A stretch of 60,572 nucleotides of DNA from Christensenella sp. UBA4263 (GCA_002395225.1 DGWH01000124.1:7971-68542), one strand, 5' to 3'. Positions 17,485 through 26,926 are shown, counted from the first letter of the stretch. The notes: generated by a model not told the origin, from the letters alone. Program-made: numbers and translations.

Positions 17485-18666
17485 TCAGTTTTCCGCCAGG
17501 TGCTCGACGCGAACACCCACATCGGTATCCGCGGTGAAGCCGGGGAGAGGCTCGCCCTCCCTGAGGCCGGCATAATAGGCCTCGCCGTTTTCACCCAGGA
17601 GCGACTGTCTGAGGAAAGCCGTGATGAAATGCAGATTGATGGTGTTGAGCCTGGCGGTATCCCATACCGGATCCGCCCAGCGCTTGAGGATGCTCCAGTC
17701 AGCGCTGAGGGCACAGGAGGGTGCCGGATTGTTGGCCACGTTATGGCCGCAGCCGATGTAACTGATCATGGTCCGGCGGCTGTTTCTGGCGGTTTGGAAG
17801 GCGGCATGAACCGCATCGTATCCGACGACCCGGTCCATGGTGCCGCAGCCCCAAAGCGTTGGAACGCGGATGTCTTCAAGATGCGCGGCATCCACCAGAA
17901 AGGTGGCCGGGGCGAAAAGGACAGCTGCCTTGACACGGGAATCGCCGTGCCAGTCCGGCTCAGTCAGGAAAGAGGCGATGGAATCGTGATCGTTGAGAAC
18001 CTTGTCACTGACCTTTGCCCCCAGGGTCCGGAGCAGACCGTAACCGCCCATGCTGAACCCGATGAGCGCCACCCGGTCAAGATCCAGAAGACCAGCAAGC
18101 GGACCGGAGATGTTGAGTTTGGCCAGTTCATCCAGCATGGCACGCTGGTCCAGGGACCGGTGAATGAGGGCGCTTTCAAGCGACCCTTCCGGGAGAAAAT
18201 CCGTGTAGGCATTGTCCGTATGCGAAAGGGAAAAGACGATATAGCCCTTGCTGGACAGGTTCTCGGCCAGATTGACCAGGAGCATCATGGACCCGGGATA
18301 GCCGTGTGAGATGATCACGACGGGGCGTGGACCCATGGAACGGTCCGGGGTGCCGCCGGAGCGGGCACGGCCGGGAAAGGTATAACTCTGCAGGTTGCCA
18401 AGGTCGATCCGGCCCATATAATCCGTGTAAACACAGTTTTCGCCGGGCTCATCCGCGCAGACCGGATAAAAGACGGTGTAGGGAATGACCCGGTCGTGCA
18501 GCGGAAGGGGCAGATCCTTGAGGCCGTTGGCCAGAGAGGGGACGGAGGGGCGAATGAATGAGTCTGTGCGGCAGCCTGCCGTGACGTTTCCGCGGGCAGA
18601 GAGTTCCGGTGAACCCGGCAGGGAATCACCAACAATGGTGCCGTTTGGATAGGCGGATGTTTTCAT
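17485..18666 (-). CDS. Alpha/beta hydrolase (dienelactone hydrolase/acetylhydrolase type)
   Basis: A 393-residue esterase-like protein. VVIISHGYPGS (oxyanion region near 117-126), the nucleophile elbow GFSMGG with Ser205, CGTMDR with Asp278 and GCGHNV with His308 give a complete triad in order. The architecture resembles platelet-activating-factor acetylhydrolase relatives. No signal peptide is evident. AAAGGAG stands before the ATG. As the first of three clustered minus-strand genes below the ABC importer, it may remove an ester group from the imported sugar; that is inference. Confidence 0.8.
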   Translation of the reverse strand: MKTSAYPNGTIVGDSLPGSPELSARGNVTAGCRTDSFIRPSVPSLANGLKDLPLPLHDRVIPYTVFYPVCADEPGENCVYTDYMGRIDLGNLQSYTFPGRARSGGTPDRSMGPRPVVIISHGYPGSMMLLVNLAENLSSKGYIVFSLSHTDNAYTDFLPEGSLESALIHRSLDQRAMLDELAKLNISGPLAGLLDLDRVALIGFSMGGYGLLRTLGAKVSDKVLNDHDSIASFLTEPDWHGDSRVKAAVLFAPATFLVDAAHLEDIRVPTLWGCGTMDRVVGYDAVHAAFQTARNSRRTMISYIGCGHNVANNPAPSCALSADWSILKRWADPVWDTARLNTINLHFITAFLRQSLLGENGEAYYAGLREGEPLPGFTADTDVGVRVEHLAEN

Positions 18667-18743
18667 GGGACTCCTTTCTGGGTCTCAGCGGGTGGTCAAT
18701 AGCCGATGCAGCATTGTTCCGGCTGAGATCTGGCATTTAAGAG

Positions 18744-18774
18744 AAAAACGCAGTCTGAAGGGACTGCGTTTTTT
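18744..18774. terminator. Bidirectional terminator after the ABC importer
   Basis: AAAAACGCAGTC (18744-18755) pairs with GACTGCGTTTTT (18762-18773). On the minus strand it stands seven bases past the permease stop and before the hydrolase gene, so the hydrolase run either has its own promoter or depends on read-through. Confidence 0.85.
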
Positions 18775-18780
18775 CAATTA

Positions 18781-19626
18781 TTATCCCTTGATACCGGTAG
18801 AGGCAATGCCCTCGACCAGAGACTTCTGGAAGACCAGGAAGATGATGGTTGCAGGCACGATGGACAGAGTGGACATGGCCAGTGTGGAGCCGATATCCGA
18901 ACCGGATGACGGATCGTTGAACAGCTGCAGGGCCAGAGCCACCGGACGCATGCTCGCACGGTTGACGTAGAGCAGTGCGGAGAGGTAGTCATCCCAGCGC
19001 CAGATGAACGAGAAGATGGCGGAGGTGACCAGAGCCGGAACGATCAGAGGGAGAATGATCTGAAAAAAGATCTGGTAGTAGGAGCATCCGTCGATTTTGG
19101 CTGCTTCGTCAAGGGACTTTGGAATACCGCCGATGAAGTTCATGATGAGGTAGACAAAGAAGCCCTGAATGGCGAAGAAGTAGGGGAGGATCATCGGATA
19201 GTAGGTACCGACCCAGTTCAGATGACGGAACCACATGAACTGCGGGATCATCAGGATCTGGGCAGGCAGCATCATGGTTGAGAGAACAAGGGTAAACAGG
19301 ATTTTCCGGCCCTTGAACTGCAGACGCTGAAGTGCGAAAGCAACCAGTGATGAGGAGAAAAGGGTTCCGAATGTCGACGAGAGAGAGATGATAAAGGAGT
19401 TGATGAAGAAGGTGCCGAAGCTGTAACCCATGAATCCTTTCCAGCCCTGAATGTAGTTCCGCAAGGTAAATTCTTTCGGGATGAGGCTGGAGGCGGTGGG
19501 GAGAATCATGTCCGTCGGCTTGAAAGAGGAGAGAACCATCCACAGAAGCGGATAGATCATGATAAAGCCGCCGAGGGCGACCAGAACATGATAGATGATG
19601 TTCTTGATCCGTTTTTCAGTAGTCAT
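18781..19626 (-). CDS. Sugar ABC transporter permease, MalG type
   Basis: The inner-membrane partner of a carbohydrate importer. The 281 residues hold six hydrophobic segments, and the ATPase-contacting EAA loop reads EAAKIDGCSYYQIFFQ. It follows the MalF-type permease by 17 bases. No ATPase gene is present, so a shared MsmX-type ATPase encoded elsewhere probably drives the transporter, as is common in Bacillota. Confidence 0.95.
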   Translation of the reverse strand: MTTEKRIKNIIYHVLVALGGFIMIYPLLWMVLSSFKPTDMILPTASSLIPKEFTLRNYIQGWKGFMGYSFGTFFINSFIISLSSTFGTLFSSSLVAFALQRLQFKGRKILFTLVLSTMMLPAQILMIPQFMWFRHLNWVGTYYPMILPYFFAIQGFFVYLIMNFIGGIPKSLDEAAKIDGCSYYQIFFQIILPLIVPALVTSAIFSFIWRWDDYLSALLYVNRASMRPVALALQLFNDPSSGSDIGSTLAMSTLSIVPATIIFLVFQKSLVEGIASTGIKG

Positions 19627-19643
19627 CGTTTTCTCTCCTTTCC

Positions 19644-20567
19644 TTAAGCATCAAAGACCCATTTGCTTCTGCTCTTGAACAGGAGCATGGTGACGACGGA
19701 GACGATGATCAGCATGATCCAGGCCAGTGCGGAGGCATAGCCCATCTGGCTCTTGCCCTGTGCCGGGAACGCCTTGTTGTACTGATACACGGTGTAGAAC
19801 AGCGTCGAGTTTCTGGGCTGTCCGTTGGTGATCAGTTTGCACTGGGTGAAGGCAAGGAAGGAGTTGATGGTCTGCTGAACGAGGTTGAAGAAGATGGTGG
19901 GGGTCAGCATGGGCAGGGTCACGTTGGTGAACTGCTGGATGCCGTTGGCACCATCCACCCAGGAAGCCTCATACAGCTCGCGGGGGATCTGCTTGAGGGC
20001 GGAGAGGAAGATCAGCATGGAAGAGCCGAACTGCCAGACCGTCAGGATGATCAGAACCCAGATGGCCGGACCCTCACTGAACCAGTTGAAACCTGCCAGG
20101 GAAGGGAAGACGTTGGAGAAGATGGCATTGATGGTACCGGTGGATTCGAACAGGCGGCGCCACAGAATGGCGACGGCGACGGAACCGCCGATAATGGAAG
20201 GCAGGTAATAGACGGCACGGTAAAGTCCGACGGCGCGCGTCTCATGATTGAGAATCAGGGCAACGATCAGCGCGAAGATGACTTTGAGCGGTGTGCCGAT
20301 GAATGCATAGTAACAGGTAACGGTGAGTGCCTTGGTAAAGACCTTATCGTTTGTGAAGATGCGGATATAGTTGTTGAGACCAACGAATTCCGGCGGTGTC
20401 TGAATATCGTACTTACAGAATGAATAGTAGAGAGAAAGCACCATCGGAATCAACATGAACATCAGAAAACCAATAATGAAAGGAAGGCTGAATACATAGC
20501 CGGCGATGGATTCCTCATTGAGCCAGGATTCAGACCTTGCACATTTTTTAATCGGATTTGCAGTCAT
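19644..20567 (-). CDS. Sugar ABC transporter permease, MalF type
   Basis: A six-helix permease of 307 residues. The EAA loop EASWVDGANGIQQFT is present about 90 residues from the C terminus. ATG at 20567 has AGGAG ten bases upstream on the minus strand; an in-frame upstream start at 20621 would run through the terminator hairpin and is rejected. It pairs with the MalG-type protein downstream. Confidence 0.95.
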   Translation of the reverse strand: MTANPIKKCARSESWLNEESIAGYVFSLPFIIGFLMFMLIPMVLSLYYSFCKYDIQTPPEFVGLNNYIRIFTNDKVFTKALTVTCYYAFIGTPLKVIFALIVALILNHETRAVGLYRAVYYLPSIIGGSVAVAILWRRLFESTGTINAIFSNVFPSLAGFNWFSEGPAIWVLIILTVWQFGSSMLIFLSALKQIPRELYEASWVDGANGIQQFTNVTLPMLTPTIFFNLVQQTINSFLAFTQCKLITNGQPRNSTLFYTVYQYNKAFPAQGKSQMGYASALAWIMLIIVSVVTMLLFKSRSKWVFDA

Positions 20568-20603
20568 ACTCGGAGGCTCCTTTTCTACATGACACAGTCT
20601 TCT

Positions 20604-20630
20604 AAAAAAGGAGGGCACCAAGGCCCTCCT
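20604..20630 (-). terminator. Attenuator between binding protein and permease genes
   Basis: On the minus strand AGGAGGGC / GCCCTCCT (20609-20616 with 20623-20630) forms an 8-base stem followed by six T. It stands 24 bases after the binding-protein stop. Partial termination here would make more binding protein than permease. Confidence 0.8.
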
Positions 20631-20654
20631 CTGTGTTAAAGACTATTTGAGCAA

Positions 20655-21995
20655 TTAATAGTCGGCAGCGATGTTGGCGGTATCCTCGATCAGCTGCTTT
20701 GCACACTGCTCGGCGGTCATGGTCGGCTTGGCCAGGTGAGCTTCTTCGGTCAGAGGAAGGAGAACATCCTGGTTGACGGTTCCGGAGTAGCCGGGGAGCG
20801 GCGGGAAGATCGGGCTGGAGTTCTTCTCGACGAATGCAAGATAATCAACCACGAGACCATAGGTCGGGTCAACCTTGGTAACTTCCTCAGCGATGGCAGC
20901 AGCGACTTCGCTGTTGGCCGGAACGCCGCGCTCTGCACGCAAGATGGTGTTGGCCTGCGGATCGTTGATGAGGTAGTTCAGGAAAGCAACGGCCAGATCA
21001 GGATTCTTGGTGTCGGTGGTGATGGAGAAGAACTGGCTGGGCTTCATGTAGTTGGACTTCACCGGATCGTCGCTGGCCCAGTTGGTGATGCCGAGCTCGA
21101 TGCCATCAGCGGTAGCAGCCTTCTGATAGGCAGCGATCTGGTTGGAGAAAGCGAAGGCAGCCCAGGAACGGACATCGCTGGAGGTGCCGTACACGAGCGG
21201 GTTCTGAGCAAGGTCGGTGAGGTTGACGCCAGCCATCTTGTCGGTGTCAAACATCCAGCCCTCAGCAACGCCGTCCATGATGCGCTGATAGTAACCAGTC
21301 ATCTCTTCGGCGGTCGGATTCAGGCCTTCGTCACCCCACATTGCCTGATAGCCAAGGCCACGGGCGTAGTAGGTCGGCTGGTTCTCGGAGTTGCCCTCGC
21401 CGTATACAGCGCCGATGCCTTTCTCGGCAAAGATTTTACGGGAGATCTCGGCAAACTGATCCCAGGTGATGTTCTGCGGCACTTCGATGCCCAGTTCATC
21501 GGTCAGGGTCTTGTTGTAGAGAAGAGCGGGAGCGTTCACGCCAGCGCAGACGGCGTAGATGCCTTCGCCGACTTTACCGGTGTCGATGATGTTCTGGGGA
21601 ACCTTGGACAGGTCCAGAGCACCGCTCTCGATGTAGGGGGTGAGGTCCAGCAGATCGCCGGCAGCAACCCACTGCTCGATGAACGCGTAGTCCTGCTGCA
21701 TGATGTCCGGAAGGTCATTGTTGGCAGCATAGGTGCTCATCAGAGACCAGTAGTTGTTCCAGACCTGGGTGTTCAGGTTGAATTTGACGTTGGGATAGTT
21801 CTCGGTGAAGAAGTCGGCCGCAGCCTTGGTCACTTCGTCACGTACCTGGTTGCCCCACCAGCCAAAGCCGAGTTCATACTCGCCGGCAGAGGCAGGATCA
21901 TAGGTTCCCACAACCAGCCCGTCGGCCATTGCCGGCAGAACGCTGAGGGAGAGGACCACGATCAGTGCGATTGCAAGAGCAAATAACTTTTTCAT
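20655..21995 (-). CDS. Extracellular sugar-binding protein (family 1)
   Basis: The 446-residue binding protein of the importer. A Sec signal peptide (MKKLFALAIALIVVLSLS) ends in PAMADG, a signal-peptidase I site. There is no lipobox cysteine, which is unusual for a Gram-positive binding protein. Aromatic-rich segments (ELGFGWWGNQ, WNNYWSLMSTY) are typical of sugar-binding lobes. ATG 21995 follows AAGGAGG by seven bases; a TTG two codons upstream is rejected. A consensus promoter precedes it and a LysR gene is divergent. Confidence 0.92.
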   Translation of the reverse strand: MKKLFALAIALIVVLSLSVLPAMADGLVVGTYDPASAGEYELGFGWWGNQVRDEVTKAAADFFTENYPNVKFNLNTQVWNNYWSLMSTYAANNDLPDIMQQDYAFIEQWVAAGDLLDLTPYIESGALDLSKVPQNIIDTGKVGEGIYAVCAGVNAPALLYNKTLTDELGIEVPQNITWDQFAEISRKIFAEKGIGAVYGEGNSENQPTYYARGLGYQAMWGDEGLNPTAEEMTGYYQRIMDGVAEGWMFDTDKMAGVNLTDLAQNPLVYGTSSDVRSWAAFAFSNQIAAYQKAATADGIELGITNWASDDPVKSNYMKPSQFFSITTDTKNPDLAVAFLNYLINDPQANTILRAERGVPANSEVAAAIAEEVTKVDPTYGLVVDYLAFVEKNSSPIFPPLPGYSGTVNQDVLLPLTEEAHLAKPTMTAEQCAKQLIEDTANIAADY

Positions 21996-22013
21996 AATCA
22001 ATCCTCCTTACTG

Positions 22014-22025
22014 TTTTTCGAAAAA
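22014..22025. promoter_or_regulatory. 12-base palindrome in the sugar-importer leader
   Basis: TTTTTCGAAAAA stands just downstream of the predicted transcription start and about 10 bases before the ribosome binding site. It may be a repressor site. Its core resembles the palindrome at 41127. Confidence 0.4.
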
Positions 22026-22034
22026 GTCAGTTAA

Positions 22035-22063
22035 ATTATAGAAAACTTTCAGAGTCCTGTCAA
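22035..22063 (-). promoter_or_regulatory. Promoter of the sugar ABC importer
   Basis: On the minus strand a perfect TTGACA (22058-22063), a 17-base spacer and a perfect TATAAT (22035-22040). Confidence 0.92.
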
Positions 22064-22150
22064 TTCTTTTTTGCAATTGTGCTCAATAGAATGTCAAAAT
22101 ATTAAGGCACCCGCGAATGGACCAGCTGCCTGAAAACGGAAATCCGTGTA

Positions 22151-22179
22151 TTGACTTTTCGGATGGACTGGAATAGGAT
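22151..22179 (+). promoter_or_regulatory. Promoter of the LysR-type gene
   Basis: TTGACT (22151-22156), 17 bases, TAGGAT (22174-22179). It is divergent from the importer promoter about 90 bases away, the usual arrangement for a LysR regulator and its target. Confidence 0.6.
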
Positions 22180-22251
22180 GAATCCATGCTGGCCGGTCAG
22201 GCCGGGACACTTTTCTCTGATGGATTCATGGGGGCAACAGGAGGGACAGGA

Positions 22252-23160
22252 ATGGATACCAGAGAACTTCAGACATTTGTCACCGTCTGTGAAACAAGGA
22301 ATTACCAGAAGGCGGCGGTACTTTTGCAGTATGCCCCCTCTACCATTTTCAAACATGTACAGACGCTGGAAAATGAACTGGGAACACGGCTGCTGATTCA
22401 TGAAAACAGGATGCTGAAGATCACGGAGGAAGGGAAGAACTTTCTGCCGCATGCCCAGGCAATCCTGGCTGAATATAAGGCGTCCATTCAGAAAAGTGAG
22501 AGAAGCGCTGCCTCACTGACGGTGGGCGGCTGTGAACTGAATGTCGAATACAGTCTGACGGATCTGTTTACGGGCTTTGCAAGGGCAAACCCCGGCATCC
22601 ATCTGAATATGATTACCTCGCCGAATGCCTCTGTTCCGGACATGGTTCGCTCCGGACAGGTGGATATCGGTTTTTTCTATGGACACAGTGCACAGCACCG
22701 GGAACTGGAAACGCATCGGATGTACCGGGAACCGGCGTATCTGGTGGCATCCAGGACGAATCCGCTGATTGGCAGGGCGAAGCTTCACTATGAGGAACTG
22801 AGCGGACTGGAATTTGTGTATCCGCATGACAGTTGCTGTTTTGTCCGGATGCTGATGCCCGAACTTCAAAAGCGTCAGGTAAAGCTCAAAAAGATCACGT
22901 TTCTGGGCGGGATGCACTTTGTCGCCAGGGAGGCAGGGACGGGGAATGCACTGACGCTGGCACCAGAAAATGCCCTTGAACAGTTTGATGAAATCTATGA
23001 TCTCGTGCCGCTGGATCTGAATGAGGAACCGATGTGGGCATGGGAGAGTATCCTGGTTGGCAAACGCGCAGAGATGCCCGAAGTGAAAAAACTGATTGAG
23101 TATGCCCAAAGATGGAGCGAGGGACATTCAGTTGAAAGAGATTTTCAGGTGACACTGTAA
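22252..23160 (+). CDS. LysR family transcriptional regulator
   Basis: A 302-residue regulator. The N-terminal winged helix-turn-helix (MDTRELQTFVTVCETRNYQ, then KAAVLLQYAPSTIFKHVQTL) is standard, and a periplasmic-binding-like effector domain follows from about 90. ATG 22252 follows AGGAGGGACAGG; an upstream in-frame ATG at 22186 has no good ribosome binding site. Being divergent from the sugar importer, it probably controls that operon; its ligand may be the transported sugar or a product. Confidence 0.92.
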   Translation: MDTRELQTFVTVCETRNYQKAAVLLQYAPSTIFKHVQTLENELGTRLLIHENRMLKITEEGKNFLPHAQAILAEYKASIQKSERSAASLTVGGCELNVEYSLTDLFTGFARANPGIHLNMITSPNASVPDMVRSGQVDIGFFYGHSAQHRELETHRMYREPAYLVASRTNPLIGRAKLHYEELSGLEFVYPHDSCCFVRMLMPELQKRQVKLKKITFLGGMHFVAREAGTGNALTLAPENALEQFDEIYDLVPLDLNEEPMWAWESILVGKRAEMPEVKKLIEYAQRWSEGHSVERDFQVTL

Positions 23161-23233
23161 CAAGGTGATATTTGCCGTGATCTGGGGATTTGCTGCCTTT
23201 ACACGGATCAGGAAAAGATTAGTGGTAAAAGGA

Positions 23234-24802
23234 ATGAGAAATAAACTGCCGATCGGCATTCAGAGCTTTGAAAAGCTGAGAACAGAGAACTTTGTATACG
23301 TGGATAAAACGCCGTCCATCTATCAGCTGGTTCATGAAAATGTTCCCTATTTCCTGATCCGTCCCAGAAGATTTGGAAAAAGCCTTCTCCTTTCCACATT
23401 GAAAGCTTATTGGGAAGGGAAAAGAGAACTGTTCTCCGGGCTTGCCATTGAGCGGCTTGAAAAGAATAATCCGGATGCGTTTAGCCCGTATCCGGTTTTT
23501 TCCTTTGATTTCAGTGGGGAAAACTATGAAAACACGCCTGTCGAGGAAGTATTGAATCAGCATCTGTCAAGATGGGAGGAAATCTACGGAGACAGATACA
23601 GAGACGGCACTCCCGGATACCGGTTTGAGCGGCTCCTGGAAATGGCGGCAGAGATGACCGGACGGCGCTGTGTCGTTCTGGTAGATGAATATGATAAACC
23701 GCTTCTTGACACGATGGAGGATCATGCCCGCACCGCGCAGATTCAGTCGGTGCTCAAAGGCTTTTTCAGCAGAATGAAAAAAGCAGATGATTTCATCCAG
23801 TTTACCTTTATTACAGGTGTCACAAGGCTCAATAAAATCAGCATCTTCAGTGAGGCTGACCAGCTGAGAGACATTTCTCTGTCAGCGGATTATGCCAATT
23901 TGTGCGGCATAACGGAAAAAGAAATGCATCAGTATTTTGAGGATGAAATAGCGGCCTTGGCAGAGCGGAGAAAAATGACCACGGAGGAATGCGATGCGGC
24001 TTTAAGAAAACAGTATGACGGCTATCATTTCCATCCGGGCAGCGAAAGTGTTTATAATCCGTACAGTCTTTTGGGAGCATTGCTGGATAAAGACTTCGGC
24101 TCGTACTGGTTTGAAACAGGCACCCCGACTTTTCTGACCAGGAAATGTAAGGACACAGGTTTTGATGCTCGAAAACTGACGGATGGAACGCTGTGGGCAA
24201 GTGAAGGAAAGCTGAAGGGTTACATGGGGAACAGTCTTGAACCGGTGCCGCTGCTGTACCAGACCGGATATCTGACCATTACAGATGTTGATCGTGATGC
24301 ACGTGCATATACCCTGGCATTCCCGAATGAAGAGGTTAAGTATGGGTTCGTTGAATGCCTGATGCACGAATTTGTGGCGAACTGCGGAGCAGGATCAGGA
24401 AATGACATTTTCACACTGAGAAGGACTATTGAGCGGGGTGAACTGGATCGGATAAAAGAGGTGCTGACCTCACTTTTTGTAAACATCACGCTTAAAGCAG
24501 ATCCGTTTGAACAGGTTTTTCAGGCGGTCATTTATCTGGTATTTACACTGCTGGGGAGGTTCACTCTCTGCGAGATGCATCCATATTCCGGACGTATTGA
24601 CTGTAAGGTGGAAACCAAACGGTTTGTTTATCTGTTTGAATTCAGGCGGTCTGGGGCCGATGAAGCGTTTAAGCAGACTGACACGAAAGATGCTGTGCTG
24701 CCTTTTGCAGCGGATGCACGGAAGGAGATGAAAATCGGTGTTTCATTTGATTCGCAGACAAGAGAGCTTCAGGACTGGAAAGTGTTGGAGGTGACCCGTT
24801 AA
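23234..24802 (+). CDS. AAA-ATPase_like / PD-(D/E)XK protein, copy 2 (altered nuclease Lys)
   Basis: A 522-residue relative of the proteins at 13601 and 27730. It starts LPIGIQSFEKLR, then YVDKT and the P-loop RPRRFGKS, with VLVDEYDKPLLD as Walker B. The C-terminal nuclease core is GRID (Asp456) and FEFRR (Glu469-x-Arg471): the catalytic Lys of D-ExK is an Arg here, so activity may be lost. ATG 23234 was chosen because it begins the conserved family start; GTG 23222 with AGGAAAAG upstream is equally possible. It follows the LysR gene closely but is not an expected functional partner. Confidence 0.82.
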   Translation: MRNKLPIGIQSFEKLRTENFVYVDKTPSIYQLVHENVPYFLIRPRRFGKSLLLSTLKAYWEGKRELFSGLAIERLEKNNPDAFSPYPVFSFDFSGENYENTPVEEVLNQHLSRWEEIYGDRYRDGTPGYRFERLLEMAAEMTGRRCVVLVDEYDKPLLDTMEDHARTAQIQSVLKGFFSRMKKADDFIQFTFITGVTRLNKISIFSEADQLRDISLSADYANLCGITEKEMHQYFEDEIAALAERRKMTTEECDAALRKQYDGYHFHPGSESVYNPYSLLGALLDKDFGSYWFETGTPTFLTRKCKDTGFDARKLTDGTLWASEGKLKGYMGNSLEPVPLLYQTGYLTITDVDRDARAYTLAFPNEEVKYGFVECLMHEFVANCGAGSGNDIFTLRRTIERGELDRIKEVLTSLFVNITLKADPFEQVFQAVIYLVFTLLGRFTLCEMHPYSGRIDCKVETKRFVYLFEFRRSGADEAFKQTDTKDAVLPFAADARKEMKIGVSFDSQTRELQDWKVLEVTR

Positions 24803-24905
24803 CCCGGCTTTGTGAGTGCAATGCGCAAATTTCCGGCAAATCGGGGAACAGGACCAACGTCATTTCCTGTTTTGAAAGAAGACTTTCGAAAAAGGAACGG
24901 AGCAA

Positions 24906-24919
24906 ATGTTCGGGAACAT
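24906..24919. promoter_or_regulatory. Palindrome upstream of the secreted reductase gene
   Basis: ATGTTC-GG-GAACAT lies directly before a possible -10 (TATACT at 24922-24927). A second palindrome, CTCGCGAG, is at 24937. One of them may be an operator; the -35 is not convincing. Confidence 0.3.
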
Positions 24920-24970
24920 GTTATACTTGCCTTACCTCGCGAGAGGGAATTGAGGAAAGGAGTTACCAGT

Positions 24971-26926
24971 ATGAATCGTAAAATGATTGCGTCTCTTGCG
25001 GCCGCAGGACTGCTGCTGGTCAGCACCAGCGCGATGGCGATGACGCCGGGCACCTATGAGGGCTCCGCGCAGGGACAGAACGACCTTGTCAAGGTTGCAG
25101 TGACCGTTTCAGAGGACAAAATCGAAAAAGTAGAAGTTCTTGCTCATCAGGAGACTCCGGGAATCGGCGCTCCGCTGACAGAGGAAGGATATGAGGGAGA
25201 CACCCCGATTGCGGTTCTTCCCGGACGCATTGTGGATGCGCAGTCCTACGGTGTGGACGCGGTAGCCGGTGCCACGATTACCAGCTACGCCATCAAGACG
25301 GCGGTCAAGAATGCACTGGCAGAGGCCGGAGCAGAGGCGGATGCGTTTAAGGCAGCCCCCGAGAAAGCGGCCGGTGAGGCAAAGACGGTGGATGCCGATG
25401 TGGTCATCCTGGGCGGCGGCGGTGCTGGCCTGGCAGCAGCGGTTTCCGCGCTTGAGAATGGCGCTGAGACGGTGGCAATCGTCGAAAAGTGCGGTGCAGT
25501 CGGCGGGGATACCCTCGTTTGCGGTGCGATTTACAACACCCCGGATGCCGCCCTGCAGTCTGTTGAAACCATGACGGATGCCAAGAAGGCCACGATTGAG
25601 GCTGCACTGGCCAAAGAACCGGTTTCCGAGGAGCACAAGGCGCTGCAGGAAATCGTTGCCAAAGAGTATGAGGAGTACAAGGCTGCCGGACGTACCGACA
25701 TCTTTGATTCCGAAGCATGGTTTGCTCTCCAGACCTACGACGGCGGCGATGATGTTGCCGATCTGGATCTGGTGAAGGTTCTGACCTATAAGGCCAAGGA
25801 CGGCTTTGACTGGGTTGTCGGTCATGGCATGCAGTTCTCGGACAAGATTGGTCAGGGCGCAGGCTCGCTGTGGCAGAGAACCCATACCTCTCTTATGCAG
25901 ATGGGTACCGGATTCATTACCACCTATGTGAAAACGCTGGCCGGTTATGGTGACCGTGTGAAACTGCTGACCTCCACGACCGCCAATGCCATTATCCGCA
26001 ATGACGAGGGCGTTGTTGTGGGCGCAACGGCAGAGGACAAGAATGGAAATACCTATACGCTCAATGCCAAGAAAGGCGTTGTCCTTGCAACCGGTGGTTT
26101 TGCCGCCAACAGCAAGATGGCACAGGAGTACAATACCTCCGGCAAGTGGGATGATCTCAGCAAGGTAAAGACCACCAACCGTTATGCCTGCTCTCAGGGC
26201 GACGGCATCCGGATGGCGACGGCTATCGGCGCTGACCTCACCCAGATGGATCAGATTCAGCTGCTGTACCTGGGCAACCTCAAGGATGGTCAGCTGACAA
26301 AGTATCCGCCGCGTGTCGTGAACGGAACGGATCAGGAGATCTTCATCAATAAGGAAGGAAAGCGTTTTGTGCAGGAAGATGGCCGTCGTGACCAGATCTG
26401 CCTTGCTTCCCTCAAACAGACCGACGGAATGTTCTACTTCCTCGAGTCTGCAGACGGCGATTACGTCGACATTGATCAGGCGATTTCCGCAGATGGATTC
26501 TCGCTGCGCTTCCTTGAGGAACAGGGATACATCTTCGTGGCAGACACGCTGGATGAGATGGCGGAGAAGCTGAATGCCGCCGGTGCGAACATGACGGCGG
26601 AGGATCTCAAGGCCACAGTTGCCAAGTTCAATGAGTATGTCGAGAAGGACAGCGATCCGGAATTTGGCAGAACCCTGTTCTCCACCAAGCTCGAAAAGGG
26701 ACCGTGGGTTGCTACACCGCGTCAGGCCTGTCTGCATCACACCATGGGCGGTGTCCATATTGATACCGAGGGACATGTGGTGGATACCGACGGTAAAGTG
26801 ATTCCGGGTCTTGTGGCTGCCGGCGAGGTGACCGGTGCCATCCACGGTGCAAACCGTCTGGGCGGCAACGCGGTTGTTGACACGGTTGTGTTCGGCAAGC
26901 TGGCCGGTGAGACGATTACCAAATAA
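24971..26926 (+). CDS. Secreted flavoprotein reductase: FMN-binding domain plus FAD (fumarate/urocanate reductase-like)
   Basis: A 651-residue exported reductase. A signal peptide (about 1-26, ending SAMAM) precedes an FMN-binding domain whose motif DAVAGATITS (Asp96, Thr102) fits covalent attachment of FMN by an ApbE-type flavin transferase. The FAD-binding core starts at GGGGAGLAAA (148) and ends GAIHGANRLGGNAV. PRQACLHHTMGG places a likely active-site Arg at 584. It is heme-free, like urocanate reductase. It probably reduces an unsaturated small acid outside the cell with electrons from a membrane flavin relay; the substrate is unknown. ATG 24971 has AAAGGAG eight bases upstream. The gene is monocistronic with its own terminator. 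Confidence 0.88.
   Translation: MNRKMIASLAAAGLLLVSTSAMAMTPGTYEGSAQGQNDLVKVAVTVSEDKIEKVEVLAHQETPGIGAPLTEEGYEGDTPIAVLPGRIVDAQSYGVDAVAGATITSYAIKTAVKNALAEAGAEADAFKAAPEKAAGEAKTVDADVVILGGGGAGLAAAVSALENGAETVAIVEKCGAVGGDTLVCGAIYNTPDAALQSVETMTDAKKATIEAALAKEPVSEEHKALQEIVAKEYEEYKAAGRTDIFDSEAWFALQTYDGGDDVADLDLVKVLTYKAKDGFDWVVGHGMQFSDKIGQGAGSLWQRTHTSLMQMGTGFITTYVKTLAGYGDRVKLLTSTTANAIIRNDEGVVVGATAEDKNGNTYTLNAKKGVVLATGGFAANSKMAQEYNTSGKWDDLSKVKTTNRYACSQGDGIRMATAIGADLTQMDQIQLLYLGNLKDGQLTKYPPRVVNGTDQEIFINKEGKRFVQEDGRRDQICLASLKQTDGMFYFLESADGDYVDIDQAISADGFSLRFLEEQGYIFVADTLDEMAEKLNAAGANMTAEDLKATVAKFNEYVEKDSDPEFGRTLFSTKLEKGPWVATPRQACLHHTMGGVHIDTEGHVVDTDGKVIPGLVAAGEVTGAIHGANRLGGNAVVDTVVFGKLAGETITK

Noticed and set aside
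20568..20621. N-terminal extension of the MalF-type permease
   Set aside because: It would read through the attenuator hairpin and lacks a ribosome binding site; ATG at 20567 has one.
22092..22097. Second TTGACA upstream of the sugar importer
   Set aside because: No -10 at 16 to 18 bases; the promoter at 22035-22063 is a perfect match.
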